NCBI GenBank assembly: GCA_031270395.1
Contig: JAISXU010000036.1
Location: 1 to 49,374, forward strand
DNA: 49,374 nucleotides
Direction of reading: 5' to 3'
Source of the DNA: Oscillospiraceae bacterium
Lineage (GTDB): Bacteria > Bacillota > Clostridia > Oscillospirales > Oscillospiraceae
The notes beneath the pieces were generated by a model, which was not told the DNA's origin, ran no database searches, and worked only from the letters and a program-made list of their open reading frames with translations. The position numbers and the translations under genes are program-made. Below are positions 17,412 through 24,968 of the stretch, one piece after another; within the stretch, counting starts at the first letter, position 1, and each line of letters begins with the position of its first letter.

Positions 17412-18230
17412 CTATAATTCCGGCCTTGTGTAGAAAATGTCGGGCTGCCCGGCGGCGCCCCCCATTGCGGATGTAAAGCTCGCGACGACGGCGTCGCAGT
17501 ATTTGACGGACGACGCGGCGAGCAGCACGTATCTGCCCGAGTCCACGACGAGGCTGCGGTCGGGGAATACGCAGATCCACTTTTCCGAGTTGAAGCCCTT
17601 TGCGACCAGCGCCTTGACGCTCTTGGCGGCGGCATCGTCAACGCACTCTATGAGCGCTGCCTCGTGCGCGATGGAGATGATAGCCGCGTTTGAGGCGTAT
17701 GCGCTGACGGCGTACTCCCCAAATTCCTCCGCCGTGAGACCGAGCATACCCTCGCTGTTGTCCGCCGTCACGGGGTCTGTGAACGTCATTCCCAGCTTGT
17801 CCTCGTCCGCGAGCAGGTCGCCCGCTCCCGCGACGATCGCCTCAAGGAGCGACTTTGTGTCGATTTCGGACGGTGTGTCGTCCGGCGGCGGCGTGTCCGA
17901 CGGCGAAGCGGACGGCGGAGCTTCGGGTGTCGGAGATGGGGAGGGCGACGGCGAGGGCGGCGTGTCCGACGGTGGAACATCCGACGGCAAAGCGGGCGTC
18001 GGAGCTTCGGGTGTCGGAGATGCGGAGGGCGACGGCGGAACATCCGACGTCGTGGGCGGCGTGTCCGACGTCGTGGGCGTTTCGGGAGACGTCTCCGGCG
18101 GCGCCGACTCGGAGGCGGTGGAAGACGGCGGGGTGTCCGTCGTCTCAGGGCCGCCGCTCGCGCCGCATCCGGCCAGCAATAGCGCAATGAGAGCGAGCGC
18201 GGGGAGCAGAAGGGCCAAATTTCTTTTCAT
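17412..18230 (-). CDS. DUF4358-type lipoprotein with a long Pro/Ser/Thr linker
   Basis: The 272-residue secreted lipoprotein has a signal peptide and lipobox (LALIALLLAGC). About 100 residues rich in Pro, Ser and Thr with near-repeats (PSDVPPSDTPPSPSPS) come next, then a C-terminal domain of about 145 residues resembling DUF4358 (TAEEFGEYAVSAYASNAAIISIAHEA). Such proteins often lie beside MBOAT/DHHW genes in Clostridia, as here, but their exact role is not known. The linker would span the wall. It is the first gene after the promoter at 18292-18320. Confidence 0.78.
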   Translation of the reverse strand: MKRNLALLLPALALIALLLAGCGASGGPETTDTPPSSTASESAPPETSPETPTTSDTPPTTSDVPPSPSASPTPEAPTPALPSDVPPSDTPPSPSPSPSPTPEAPPSASPSDTPPPDDTPSEIDTKSLLEAIVAGAGDLLADEDKLGMTFTDPVTADNSEGMLGLTAEEFGEYAVSAYASNAAIISIAHEAALIECVDDAAAKSVKALVAKGFNSEKWICVFPDRSLVVDSGRYVLLAASSVKYCDAVVASFTSAMGGAAGQPDIFYTRPEL

Positions 18231-18291
18231 TTGCGATCATCCATCCTTTTTTTGTATGCGAAAATCGTTTCTGTCGCCACAGTTCGCGCCC

Positions 18292-18320
18292 ATTATACAG
18301 CGTTCCGCAGTCTCCGTCAA
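18292..18320 (-). promoter_or_regulatory. Sigma-A promoter for the surface acylation operon
   Basis: On the minus strand TTGACG (18320-18315) and TATAAT (18297-18292) have 17-base spacing. The DUF4358 gene starts about 60 bases downstream with AAAGGATGG before its ATG. Genes down to radC are co-directional with short gaps, apart from the element at 12540-12677. Confidence 0.8.
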
Positions 18321-18432
18321 CTCAACTCACGCTCACGTTCACCTCACGATGGTTGTCGCCGCGAATGTTTTGATGAATGCGTTCGCTTGGGTTGTTCGGG
18401 CGATTGTTGACCGGCGGACGTGCGTGTACGTA

Positions 18433-18462
18433 TTGACAGCGCGTCCCGATATGTGTTATCGT
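18433..18462 (+). promoter_or_regulatory. Promoter of the tRNA-Leu gene
   Basis: TTGACA at 18433-18438 and TATCGT at 18457-18462 have 18-base spacing. The tRNA begins 22 bases downstream, consistent with a short processed leader. Confidence 0.6.
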
Positions 18463-18484
18463 ATACGCGGTAAATGATGAATTT

Positions 18485-18571
18485 GCCGGTGTGATGAAAT
18501 CGGTAGACATAGTGGACTCAAAATCCACCGGTGGCAACACCGTGCCGGTTCGAGTCCGGCCACCGGCACCA
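18485..18571 (+). tRNA. tRNA-Leu (anticodon CAA)
   Basis: The gene folds as a class II tRNA. Acceptor arms are GCCGGTG/CACCGGC, the anticodon stem-loop is GTGGA-CTCAAAA-TCCAC giving anticodon CAA, and there is a long variable arm (CGGTGGCAACACCG). The T arm is GCCGGTTCGAGTCCGGC and CCA is encoded. It reads UUG codons. It lies alone between two oppositely directed groups, with a promoter and terminator of its own. Confidence 0.97.
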
Positions 18572-18583
18572 ACCCGGCATATA

Positions 18584-18629
18584 GACCCGCTTTCCGGTTT
18601 CACTCGGAGGCGGGTTTGTCGCTTTTTTT
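18584..18629 (+). terminator. Probable intrinsic terminator after tRNA-Leu
   Basis: ACCCGC at 18585-18590 pairs with GCGGGT at 18610-18615, with CCG/CGG inside. Seven T follow at 18623-18629. The gap between stem and T-run is seven bases, longer than ideal. Confidence 0.6.
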
Positions 18630-19219
18630 GAAGCATGAAATAAAATCTGTTGTAAATCGCCGAATTTAATAACCACAGGAGATGCCAACTTACTTATTCC
18701 CTCGTCGGGTACAAGCTCTCTCGTGAGATAAAACTCCATTTCGTACCGGTTGCTTAAAATATTATGCAACACATATGCCGATGCTTCATTTACCGGGGTG
18801 AAAGTCGGCATATCGCCGTATTTCGCGTCAGTAAGCCCAAGTATATCCGGGTAGAGCTCGGGAACTCGGGAACTTCTGATATTGACAAATCGAAATCATC
18901 CGGCATCACATTTCGGCGCGGGCGGAGACGCAGGCGACGGTTCCGGCAGAGGTTCAGCAGACATAATAGGTCTTGCCTGTGGACTTGCCACGGGTTCAAC
19001 ACTCTCCAAGCTGTCGGGCGGCGGCGCTTCCTAGGAAACCTTATCCAGAAACAAAAACGTCAATGCGATGTAGGCGGCGAGGATAAGCAAAACCGCGCCC
19101 AAAACGCAAGCTCCGACAATGAGCCGGCGCTTTTTCTGTTTTTTGCGTGAATAGCACAGAAGCGCCACCGCACCGGCCGCAGCGATAATGAACACCAACG
19201 CCGCCAACCATAATTCCAT
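18630..19219 (-). pseudogene. Decayed two-TM membrane protein with Pro-rich linker
   Basis: The 62-codon 5' part (19219-19031) has a good ribosome binding site (AAGGTG) and encodes two TM segments (WLAALVFIIAAAGAVALLCY and GACVLGAVLLILAAYIALTF). After the TAG the same frame continues with EAPPPDSLESVEPVASP..., a plausible Pro-rich linker. It then needs a frameshift to reach PDDFDLSISEVPE. An 8-bp tandem copy of TTCCCGAG next shifts it back to ...YPDILGLTDAKYGDMPTFTPVNEASAYVLHNI. Removing one 8-bp unit restores a continuous frame there. The 3' end runs into the tRNA terminator. The family is not recognised. The first 62 codons could still make a small membrane protein. Confidence 0.65.
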
Positions 19220-19226
19220 ACGTTTT

Positions 19227-19586
19227 TCACCTTCTGCTATCTGACAACCGCTTCACAAGGTATATAACGGGAGCAATAAGTCCGGTAAGCAAAATAATTA
19301 TTGGTTGCGTTATCCAAGCGCTCATGAAAAAAACCGCTGCTCCAAGAAAAGCAAGGACAACTGCGACGATAAGCTGCACAATTTGTTTCTTTGTCAGGGA
19401 GCTCTCAGCTTTGAATCCGCTTAACGCAACGAGGATATAAATTACTCCGGCAATAAAGGGCAGAAACGGGATCAACGTCTCCATGAAATATGTAGCGAAA
19501 TCCCCTTCTGATATCATCCTTATGATTCCCGCAACAGTGCTGATCCCGAAAAAGACCACCAAAATGCCACCGCATATTATCAGCAT
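19227..19586 (-). CDS. Small four-TM membrane protein, unknown function
   Basis: The 119-residue protein is almost entirely hydrophobic with about four TM segments (MLIICGGILVVFFGISTVAG; LIPFLPFIAGVIYILVAL; IVQLIVAVVLAFLGAAVFFM; IIILLTGLIAPVIYLV) and a short basic tail. I do not recognise the family. The ATG at 19586 is preferred over one 14 codons upstream because GCGGGG lies just before it. That leader is made by a 20-25 base fragment of the 138-bp element. It lies seven bases upstream of the decayed gene and follows the lipoprotein at 19631. Confidence 0.65.
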   Translation of the reverse strand: MLIICGGILVVFFGISTVAGIIRMISEGDFATYFMETLIPFLPFIAGVIYILVALSGFKAESSLTKKQIVQLIVAVVLAFLGAAVFFMSAWITQPIIILLTGLIAPVIYLVKRLSDSRR

Positions 19587-19595
19587 GATATTACC

Positions 19596-19619
19596 CCGCT
19601 CGAAAAGTCTTATCCTTGC
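19596..19619 (+). repeat. Fragment of the 138-bp element
   Basis: About 22 bases match the CCGCTCGAAAAGTC end of the element and its next few bases (TTATCCTT), after which similarity stops. Relative to the surrounding minus-strand genes its orientation is opposite to that of the four large copies. It forms the leader of the small membrane protein gene. Confidence 0.7.
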
Positions 19620-19630
19620 AAGAAGCACCG

Positions 19631-20752
19631 CTATAATCGGACGAATATCTCGCCGTCGTCTGATTCCAATAAACGCCCGTTGATAATATAAAGCGTCCTT
19701 GTATCGCCGTCGTCAAGGGTAATAGTAATCGTCTCGCCATCCACTACATATTCAGCGATTTCCGCATCGTCTTCGCCACTGGAAAAGCTGCACATGCCGC
19801 CCTCCCAGAACAAGTAGGAATTAGCGTAAACATCGGCGTTTTGGTAATAATAACCGATACCCGCCCCCAGCTCAGTGCCCTGGCTGCCCTCCAGAGCGTA
19901 TATGTTCCCGTTCATATCCATTAACGTACATAAATCCAGTATCTGAAGAACCTGTAATGGAGCAATGTAAGCAAAATCACCGTCTTCCTCGTCTCCTTCC
20001 TCAAGCGTTACGCTGATAAACCCGTCATACAGCTCGTAAGTCCGCCCGGAAAGGTTCCCTGTGTCGTTATGTATTATTGTGAGATAGCCATCCGCGAAGT
20101 CAATGCTGATTGCCGGTTCGATGTCCACAGACACATAATAGAAGTTGCTGTCTATCAGGATTTGGGGAGCTTCCGCAGGCGTATAGCTTGAATCGCCGTC
20201 GTCGCCCCAGTACTCGTCGCCGTCGTCTTCTTCATATCCCCATTCATCCTCGTCGTCCTGGTCAACGTCCGTTTCATCCGTGCCAAAGACATCTTCAAAC
20301 GAGTCGCCGCGCTGGTACTCACCGTCGAACGCGGTACCGTTCACATACGGCGAATAATCCTCGTCCAGAATAACCGCTTCCAGAGCGTCCCCTTTAAGCG
20401 TAAAACGTATTCCACTGGTTTCAGCGATACCGGCCCCCTCAGTCTCCCCATAGTCGCCGATTGATGCATAACTGTACTTGCCGTTTTCAAATACATCGGC
20501 TGCACCGAATGTAGCTTTGAATGTATCCGAGCCGGTCATCTCAATAGTGATGATTCTTGCCAAATCGCCGTTGTCGCTCCAGGAATAGTACGTACCCTCC
20601 CACGTACCTTCCCATGTACCCTCTGCGGTATCCTCCACGGTATCCTCCACTGTACCTTCCCGCTCCGCCGGCGACGAGCAGGATACCAATAAAAACTGTA
20701 TCGCCAAGACCAAACAAATCCCTGCCGCCAATTTCCATAAATGCTTTTTCAT
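19631..20752 (-). CDS. Acidic lipoprotein, unknown function
   Basis: The 373-residue protein has a signal peptide and lipobox (AIQFLLVSC). A short degenerate repeat follows (GTVEDTVEDTAEGTWEGTWEGT, split here as EGTVEDTVEDT and AEGTWEGTWEGT), and then an N-terminal beta-rich domain. A very acidic stretch (DETDVDQDDEDEWGYEEDDG) leads into a second beta-rich region. The ATG has GAGGAG upstream. No known family is recognised. The domain flow (YYSWSDNGDLARIITIEM...) suggests an extracellular sensor or binding protein, but this is only a guess from composition. Confidence 0.7.
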   Translation of the reverse strand: MKKHLWKLAAGICLVLAIQFLLVSCSSPAEREGTVEDTVEDTAEGTWEGTWEGTYYSWSDNGDLARIITIEMTGSDTFKATFGAADVFENGKYSYASIGDYGETEGAGIAETSGIRFTLKGDALEAVILDEDYSPYVNGTAFDGEYQRGDSFEDVFGTDETDVDQDDEDEWGYEEDDGDEYWGDDGDSSYTPAEAPQILIDSNFYYVSVDIEPAISIDFADGYLTIIHNDTGNLSGRTYELYDGFISVTLEEGDEEDGDFAYIAPLQVLQILDLCTLMDMNGNIYALEGSQGTELGAGIGYYYQNADVYANSYLFWEGGMCSFSSGEDDAEIAEYVVDGETITITLDDGDTRTLYIINGRLLESDDGEIFVRL

Positions 20753-20788
20753 ACGCTTTTACTCCTCATCACTGATAAAATATGTGGT

Positions 20789-21196
20789 TTAATCTCTATT
20801 TTTCCTGTTTAATATTTTCACTAAAAACAAGAATAGTAAAGTGGGAAACGCTCCAATAAGAACGTAAATAATGCCCATAAGATATAATTCAAGCACAAAT
20901 AGCGGAATACATCCGGAAGCGCAGAACGCCGCGGCGACGCCCGCTCTGATAATTGAAGCTTTTCTTGCGCCGCGCAAGGCTTTGCTCCCCGCGGTAACTC
21001 CAATAATAGAACCGACGAAACCAAGCGCTATAAAGAGAACCGCAAGCATCGGTATCGTGCGGTCATAATCCGGCCCCGGACTTCCTCCAAAAAGCAGAGC
21101 GAACAAGGTCATGCCCAGCCACAGGAATATGCCAATGCCGCTGAACACCGTCAATATTATGCCGGGAGTTTTATGTATTTTTTTATCGTTGGCCAT
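20789..21196 (-). CDS. Small four-TM membrane protein, unknown function
   Basis: The 135-residue protein begins MANDKKIHKTPGIILTV and has about four hydrophobic segments (IILTVFSGIGIFLWLGMTLFALLF; IPMLAVLFIALGFVGSIIGV; AGVAAAFCASGCIPLFVL; MGIIYVLIGAFPTLLFLFLV). The ATG at 21196 is chosen because GAGG precedes it; six upstream codons in frame are part of that site. It follows LemA across a perfect hairpin. A membrane partner of the LemA/DUF3137 group is possible. Confidence 0.65.
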   Translation of the reverse strand: MANDKKIHKTPGIILTVFSGIGIFLWLGMTLFALLFGGSPGPDYDRTIPMLAVLFIALGFVGSIIGVTAGSKALRGARKASIIRAGVAAAFCASGCIPLFVLELYLMGIIYVLIGAFPTLLFLFLVKILNRKNRD

Positions 21197-21208
21197 TATA
21201 AAACCTCT

Positions 21209-21243
21209 TTCCATTTGTCACGGCTTCGCCGTGACAAATGGAA
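21209..21243. repeat. Perfect hairpin directly after lemA (family B end)
   Basis: CCATTTGTCACGGC and GCCGTGACAAATGG are perfect arms around TTC. The hairpin abuts the LemA stop codon. The core matches the GTTTGT-ACGGC/GCCGTGACAAAC end of the roughly 190-bp family B element at 21839-22032. It lacks a T-run, so it may stabilise the RNA or attenuate rather than end transcription. Confidence 0.7.
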
Positions 21244-21795
21244 TTAAAAGCCCATTTTAACGTCTGCGCGTTTCACCGCTTCCGCTATAAAAAACTCATG
21301 CTTTTGCAGTCGCTGCTTATTCGCGACAACGCTTGAGGGAAAAATATCTACCGCCGTGTTGAATGAGGTGACGTTGCTGTTATACAGTCGTCTGGCCGCC
21401 TGTAAATGCTCCTCCGCGTCGCGGATGCCGCCTTGCAGATCCCTGAATACCTCGGCGGAGCGCAGCTCGGGGTAACTCTCCGCAACGGCGAAAATGCGGT
21501 TATTCAACTCGTCAAGCTGCGCGCTTTTCTCATTGATTTCACCGACAGACATCCCGCGCCTCAGTTCGATAACCTGAGTGAACAGGTCAGCCTCGTGCTT
21601 TGCGTAGCCTTTTGCCACATCGAGCATTTTAGTCAGCACATCATACCGCTTGGTAAGGGCGACCTCGATACCGCTCAACGCCTCGCTGATTTTGATTGAC
21701 TTGCGCTTAAACCCGTTGCTTGTGGAAATCCACCAAATTATCGGAATCAAAATCAGAATAACGACGACGACGGCAATAATAATTACACCCTCCAT
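21244..21795 (-). CDS. LemA family membrane-anchored protein
   Basis: The 183-residue protein has one N-terminal TM (IIIAVVVVILILIPIIWWI) and a helical-bundle remainder. The family signatures are NGFKRKSIKISEALSGIEVALTKRYDVLTKML, AESYPELRSAEVFRDLQ and RRLYNSNVTSFNTAVDIFPSSVVA. LemA proteins are widespread with no defined biochemical role; they are often next to a DUF3137 or TPM-domain gene. DUF3137 is upstream here, separated by a family B element. Confidence 0.92.
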   Translation of the reverse strand: MEGVIIIAVVVVILILIPIIWWISTSNGFKRKSIKISEALSGIEVALTKRYDVLTKMLDVAKGYAKHEADLFTQVIELRRGMSVGEINEKSAQLDELNNRIFAVAESYPELRSAEVFRDLQGGIRDAEEHLQAARRLYNSNVTSFNTAVDIFPSSVVANKQRLQKHEFFIAEAVKRADVKMGF

Positions 21796-21838
21796 AACTT
21801 ACTCCTTCCCAAAAAGATAGTTGCATAGTATTCTGATT

Positions 21839-22032
21839 TCGCTCTCTCGTTCTTTTCGCCTGTGGCGAAAAGAATTTTTGCGATGAAGTGCGCCCCGTGC
21901 GACGGAGCAAAAATTGTTATATCTCCGTCAGTAGATGGAATTCATTTCCATCTACTGACACTCTGCGAGCCGCTCACGGCGAGATCCATCCCTTCGTATC
22001 TCGTTTGTTACGGCGAAGCCGTGACAAACGAA
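21839..22032. repeat. Family B element, copy 1 (about 190 bp, three hairpins)
   Basis: It matches 34937-35128 over nearly its full length. Three hairpins are visible: TTCTTTTCGCC/GGCGAAAAGAA, a long perfect one with GTCAGTAGATGGAA/TTCCATCTACTGAC arms around a three-to-five-base loop, and GTTTGTTACGGC/GCCGTGACAAAC. The last hairpin ends two bases from the DUF3137 stop, so the element is its 3' untranslated region. Confidence 0.88.
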
Positions 22033-22034
22033 TG

Positions 22035-22895
22035 TTAAAATAGATTGTCGTTTTGGAACAGCTCGTCTAAAATGTCGGTCAAGTATTTTAGCTCACCTTT
22101 AAGCCGCTCCTTCAGCGCCGGAATATTTTTTTGCTCTTTCTTCCTTTTCACCTCAAAAAGGTCTCTCCTGTTGAAGATAGCGATATGAACCCGGTCGTCC
22201 CAAAAGCAGAGCATTGTCCTGCCGTCAGCCTTGCTGTCGGCTGATAATACAAACTCCATAAAATGCGGGGTCAATATCAAAAAAGCGCTGTGGCCGTCGC
22301 CCAAGATTTGAAACTTCGCGTTAAAAGCGGCGTTTTCCGTCTCCACGTCGCCTTTTTTTACCCGGCTCTGATCCCCGGCGAAAAGTCTTAACGGGGAAAG
22401 TGTCGCCCTGTCCGCAGCTTCGCGGATACGAACCTTGTGCGGCACCGGCTTTCGCAGCTTGCAAATCATCCACTGCCCCTTAAAGAGCAGCTCGTATTCT
22501 TTTCTCTCCGTTACTTTGCCGTCGGAGTCGGTTTCAGTTTTCTTCGTAATTTTTGTAACGCCAAAATCGCAGCATTCAACCTCGCAGCCCTTATATTTAC
22601 CTTTGAAATAATCGGAACCGGTGAAATCTAAGGTCGTGTCGAATGCGCTGCTTTCGGTGAATCTGTCCCAGCCGTCAATCAGCTCGGCGTCTCTCATCGT
22701 TTGGATGTCAATACACCTTTTCGCATTGTATTCGACATCCTCAAAAATTTCAGACAACATCTCGTTTACAAAACCGACCTTCAAGTCCAGTAGCTTCCGC
22801 TTCGTAGCATTCCTTTTTTTGGACAGCAGCCTGAATAAACATACAATACCAAACAAAAACGCTATTAGAATTATTATCGGTACCAGAAGATTCAT
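22035..22895 (-). CDS. DUF3137-like membrane protein
   Basis: The 286-residue protein has one N-terminal TM (LLVPIIILIAFLFGIVCLF) and a cytoplasmic domain with features of DUF3137: SGSDYFKGKYKGCEVECCDFGVTKI-like segment after a helical region, and FKGQWMICKL. It ends in a coiled region (IPALKERLKGELKYLTDILDELF). The family function is unknown; it commonly occurs with LemA. The ATG at 22895 is chosen because AGAGGAG sits eight bases upstream; a GTG three codons earlier overlaps that site. Confidence 0.75.
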   Translation of the reverse strand: MNLLVPIIILIAFLFGIVCLFRLLSKKRNATKRKLLDLKVGFVNEMLSEIFEDVEYNAKRCIDIQTMRDAELIDGWDRFTESSAFDTTLDFTGSDYFKGKYKGCEVECCDFGVTKITKKTETDSDGKVTERKEYELLFKGQWMICKLRKPVPHKVRIREAADRATLSPLRLFAGDQSRVKKGDVETENAAFNAKFQILGDGHSAFLILTPHFMEFVLSADSKADGRTMLCFWDDRVHIAIFNRRDLFEVKRKKEQKNIPALKERLKGELKYLTDILDELFQNDNLF

Positions 22896-22989
22896 ATTGC
22901 ACACTCCTCTTCAAATTTCTTTATCTTGCTCATTCCCTTACCAATCCTCTAAATAGAAGTATTCGCCTTGCTCGTCAATCAATTAGGAC

Positions 22990-23013
22990 TGCCCGCCGTC
23001 TTTTCGGCGGGCA
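22990..23013 (-). terminator. Hairpin after the Tyr/Asp-rich lipoprotein gene
   Basis: TGCCCGCCG and CGGCGGGCA are perfect nine-base arms just after the stop codon. On the minus strand no T-run follows, so it may be a weak terminator or RNA end protector. Confidence 0.45.
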
Positions 23014-23020
23014 ATATCCG

Positions 23021-24364
23021 TTACCATTCGTCGTAGTAATCGCCGCCGTCGACGTAGAGATCGCCGCTGTCGTCGTAGTAATCGCCGTAGTCCCCGTAAT
23101 CGCCGCTGTCCTCGTAATCGTCATAGTAATCGCTGTCGTCATAATCGGAGTAATCGTCGGAGTCGTAGTAAGTGCCGGTGTCGGGGTCATAGCTGTCGTA
23201 GTACTCGGCGTCGTCGTCTCCATAACCGTATTCCTCGGTCAGGTAATCGTCGTAGTAATCGCCGCTGTCGAAGTAAGTGCCGCTGGCCTCGTCATAGCTG
23301 TCGTAGTAGTCGGCGTAGTCCTCTCCGTAACCGTATTCCTCGGTCAGGTATTCGTCGTAGTAGTCATATTCGTCGTAGGGATCGTAGTCGCTGTAGTAGT
23401 CGTACCAGTCCTCGTCGTAGTAGTCGTCGTAGCTCTCATAATACTCGTACTCGTAATAATCGCTGTACTCATCGTAAAAATACCAGTCGGAGTCGTCGTC
23501 CCAGCCCCAACTCCAGTAATCGCCGGGGTCGCTCCAGTAGTTGTAATCCGGCTCATAAAAATAATCCGGTAAGTAATCGCCCGGGTCGCTGTAGTAATAA
23601 TATGGCAGATATTCCCACTGCGTTGCGGGCGTAGATTTTACTTCCGCAGTCTGCGGGGCGGGCGGCGCCGTGGGGTATTTGGTCTCGTATTTGGCGGTCT
23701 TAGCGGTTTGGTCCACCTCTTTCGGGACAAGCACGTTCAGCGACGCGACAAGGTTGATAAACAACTCGCCCTCGCTTGGGGACATTTGGTCGGCGAACAT
23801 GAGCGTCAATAGATACAGCGATTGGTTCGCTATTGCGGCGGAGACGCTGCCCACTCCCGTTGCGCCGTCTGCCGTTACAAATGCGGACGTTGCGCGCTTT
23901 GCCTTCGCGCCGAACAAATATCCGTCGGTTATTTCCGCATCGGATACCCCCCACTGGCTTTCAATAATGCCGGGGATAAGCTCCACCACTTTGCCCAGGT
24001 TTTGCACGCCGGGGAACATCGTGATGTTAATGCCCGCGTTCCCGGCGGACGATGTCAATGTTATGCCGTCGTCCTCAGTCTCTATGACGACATCCTCGTT
24101 CACCAGCATTTCCAACAGAAGCGGCTGATACTGGAACAGGCTGTCAACATTGGGGTTCACTTCAGCGGCGGTCGTCATCTCGTCGGAGACGGGTTCGCCG
24201 TTTCCGTCACCGGACCTCGTATTTTCCCCATTCGGACTCACTTCAGCGGTGATTGTCGCCTTGTCGGAGACGGATTCGCCGTCTTTCCCGCCGCAGGCCG
24301 CGAGAGACAAGACAAGTGACGCCATAAGCAGCATTGCCAGAACTCTTTTTACTGACTCTTTCAT
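23021..24364 (-). CDS. Lipoprotein with a 200-residue Tyr/Asp-rich tail
   Basis: This protein of 447 residues has a lipobox (LVLSLAACGG) and a folded middle domain (about 70-215; QYQPLLLEMLVNEDVVIETEDDGITL...). From about residue 250 to the end it is almost only Tyr, Asp, Glu, Ser, Gly and Trp, as in SDYDPYDEYDYYDEYL. Two near-copies of a roughly 35-residue unit are visible, each starting YLTEEYGYG. The tail is a low-complexity, strongly acidic and aromatic polymer that must lie outside the membrane; metal, wall or glycan binding are possible. The ATG has AAAGGGG upstream. I recognise no family. The opposite strand also shows long open frames here because of the codon bias. Confidence 0.82.
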   Translation of the reverse strand: MKESVKRVLAMLLMASLVLSLAACGGKDGESVSDKATITAEVSPNGENTRSGDGNGEPVSDEMTTAAEVNPNVDSLFQYQPLLLEMLVNEDVVIETEDDGITLTSSAGNAGINITMFPGVQNLGKVVELIPGIIESQWGVSDAEITDGYLFGAKAKRATSAFVTADGATGVGSVSAAIANQSLYLLTLMFADQMSPSEGELFINLVASLNVLVPKEVDQTAKTAKYETKYPTAPPAPQTAEVKSTPATQWEYLPYYYYSDPGDYLPDYFYEPDYNYWSDPGDYWSWGWDDDSDWYFYDEYSDYYEYEYYESYDDYYDEDWYDYYSDYDPYDEYDYYDEYLTEEYGYGEDYADYYDSYDEASGTYFDSGDYYDDYLTEEYGYGDDDAEYYDSYDPDTGTYYDSDDYSDYDDSDYYDDYEDSGDYGDYGDYYDDSGDLYVDGGDYYDEW

Positions 24365-24383
24365 AATAAATTCCCCTTTCAAT

Positions 24384-24968
24384 TCAGTCATTATCTTCTT
24401 CTCCATAGTCGCCGTCGTCTATGGTCAGCGGTACCCATTGACCGCCTAAACCCTGCATATAGATGATGCCGCGCTGATAAGCATAGGCATAGGCCGCGCC
24501 GATTGTGCCGGTCGGCTCATCCACGTCCAGACGGTACACATAACATTCTTCGCCTTCAAAGTCCGCCAGATCAACCAGAACCATCCGATACTCTGTTTCA
24601 TCGCTGTATTCGGGGATATATCCATTGCGCTTGCAATCGTCGAACACCAGCTTCGCGGCTTCGGCGGGATTCATGTATTCCCCGGGGTCGCCTTGATATT
24701 CGTATTCCTCGGCGTAGGAGAGGTTCGGCCCGAAATTGAAGCCGTCCCAGTACGCCGGCTCATCGCCGGGTGCGTCGCTTGGAGTGGTATCGCTTGGTGT
24801 GGCCGCCGCGCTATTTTCAGGTGAAGCGCCCGGCGTGGTCGGGGCAGATTCTCCGCCGCCGCCGCCTGTCTCTGTGTTCGCGCCGGTGTTACACCCCAAT
24901 AACAAGAGCGCCAGAGTAATCAAAACGAGCGCGGCCGGCGCGATTGAGCCCGGTCCCCGTCTCCTCAT
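24384..24968 (-). CDS. Small lipoprotein, unknown function
   Basis: The 194-residue protein has a signal peptide with lipobox (LALLLLGC), a Gly/Thr/Ser/Pro-rich linker (about 30-75) and a compact domain of about 115 residues (NPAEAAKLVFDDCKRNGYIPEYSDETEYRMVLVDLADFEGEECYVYRLDV). That domain, with GTIGAAYAYAYQRG, resembles small extracellular alpha/beta modules of Clostridia, but no name can be given. Its ATG overlaps the stop of the DUF2442-like gene by four bases, and it lies 19 bases before the Tyr/Asp lipoprotein, so the three probably form one unit. Confidence 0.72.
   Translation of the reverse strand: MRRRGPGSIAPAALVLITLALLLLGCNTGANTETGGGGGESAPTTPGASPENSAAATPSDTTPSDAPGDEPAYWDGFNFGPNLSYAEEYEYQGDPGEYMNPAEAAKLVFDDCKRNGYIPEYSDETEYRMVLVDLADFEGEECYVYRLDVDEPTGTIGAAYAYAYQRGIIYMQGLGGQWVPLTIDDGDYGEEDND

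Noticed and set aside
18485-18571. An attachment-site duplication of the tRNA-Leu 3' end
   Set aside because: No second copy of the tRNA end and no integrase were seen in the window, so insertion at the tRNA is only a suggestion.
23021-23560. Long Thr-rich open frames on the same strand in another frame of the Tyr/Asp tail
   Set aside because: They are shadows of the repetitive GAY/TAY codons; no start signals or lipobox.
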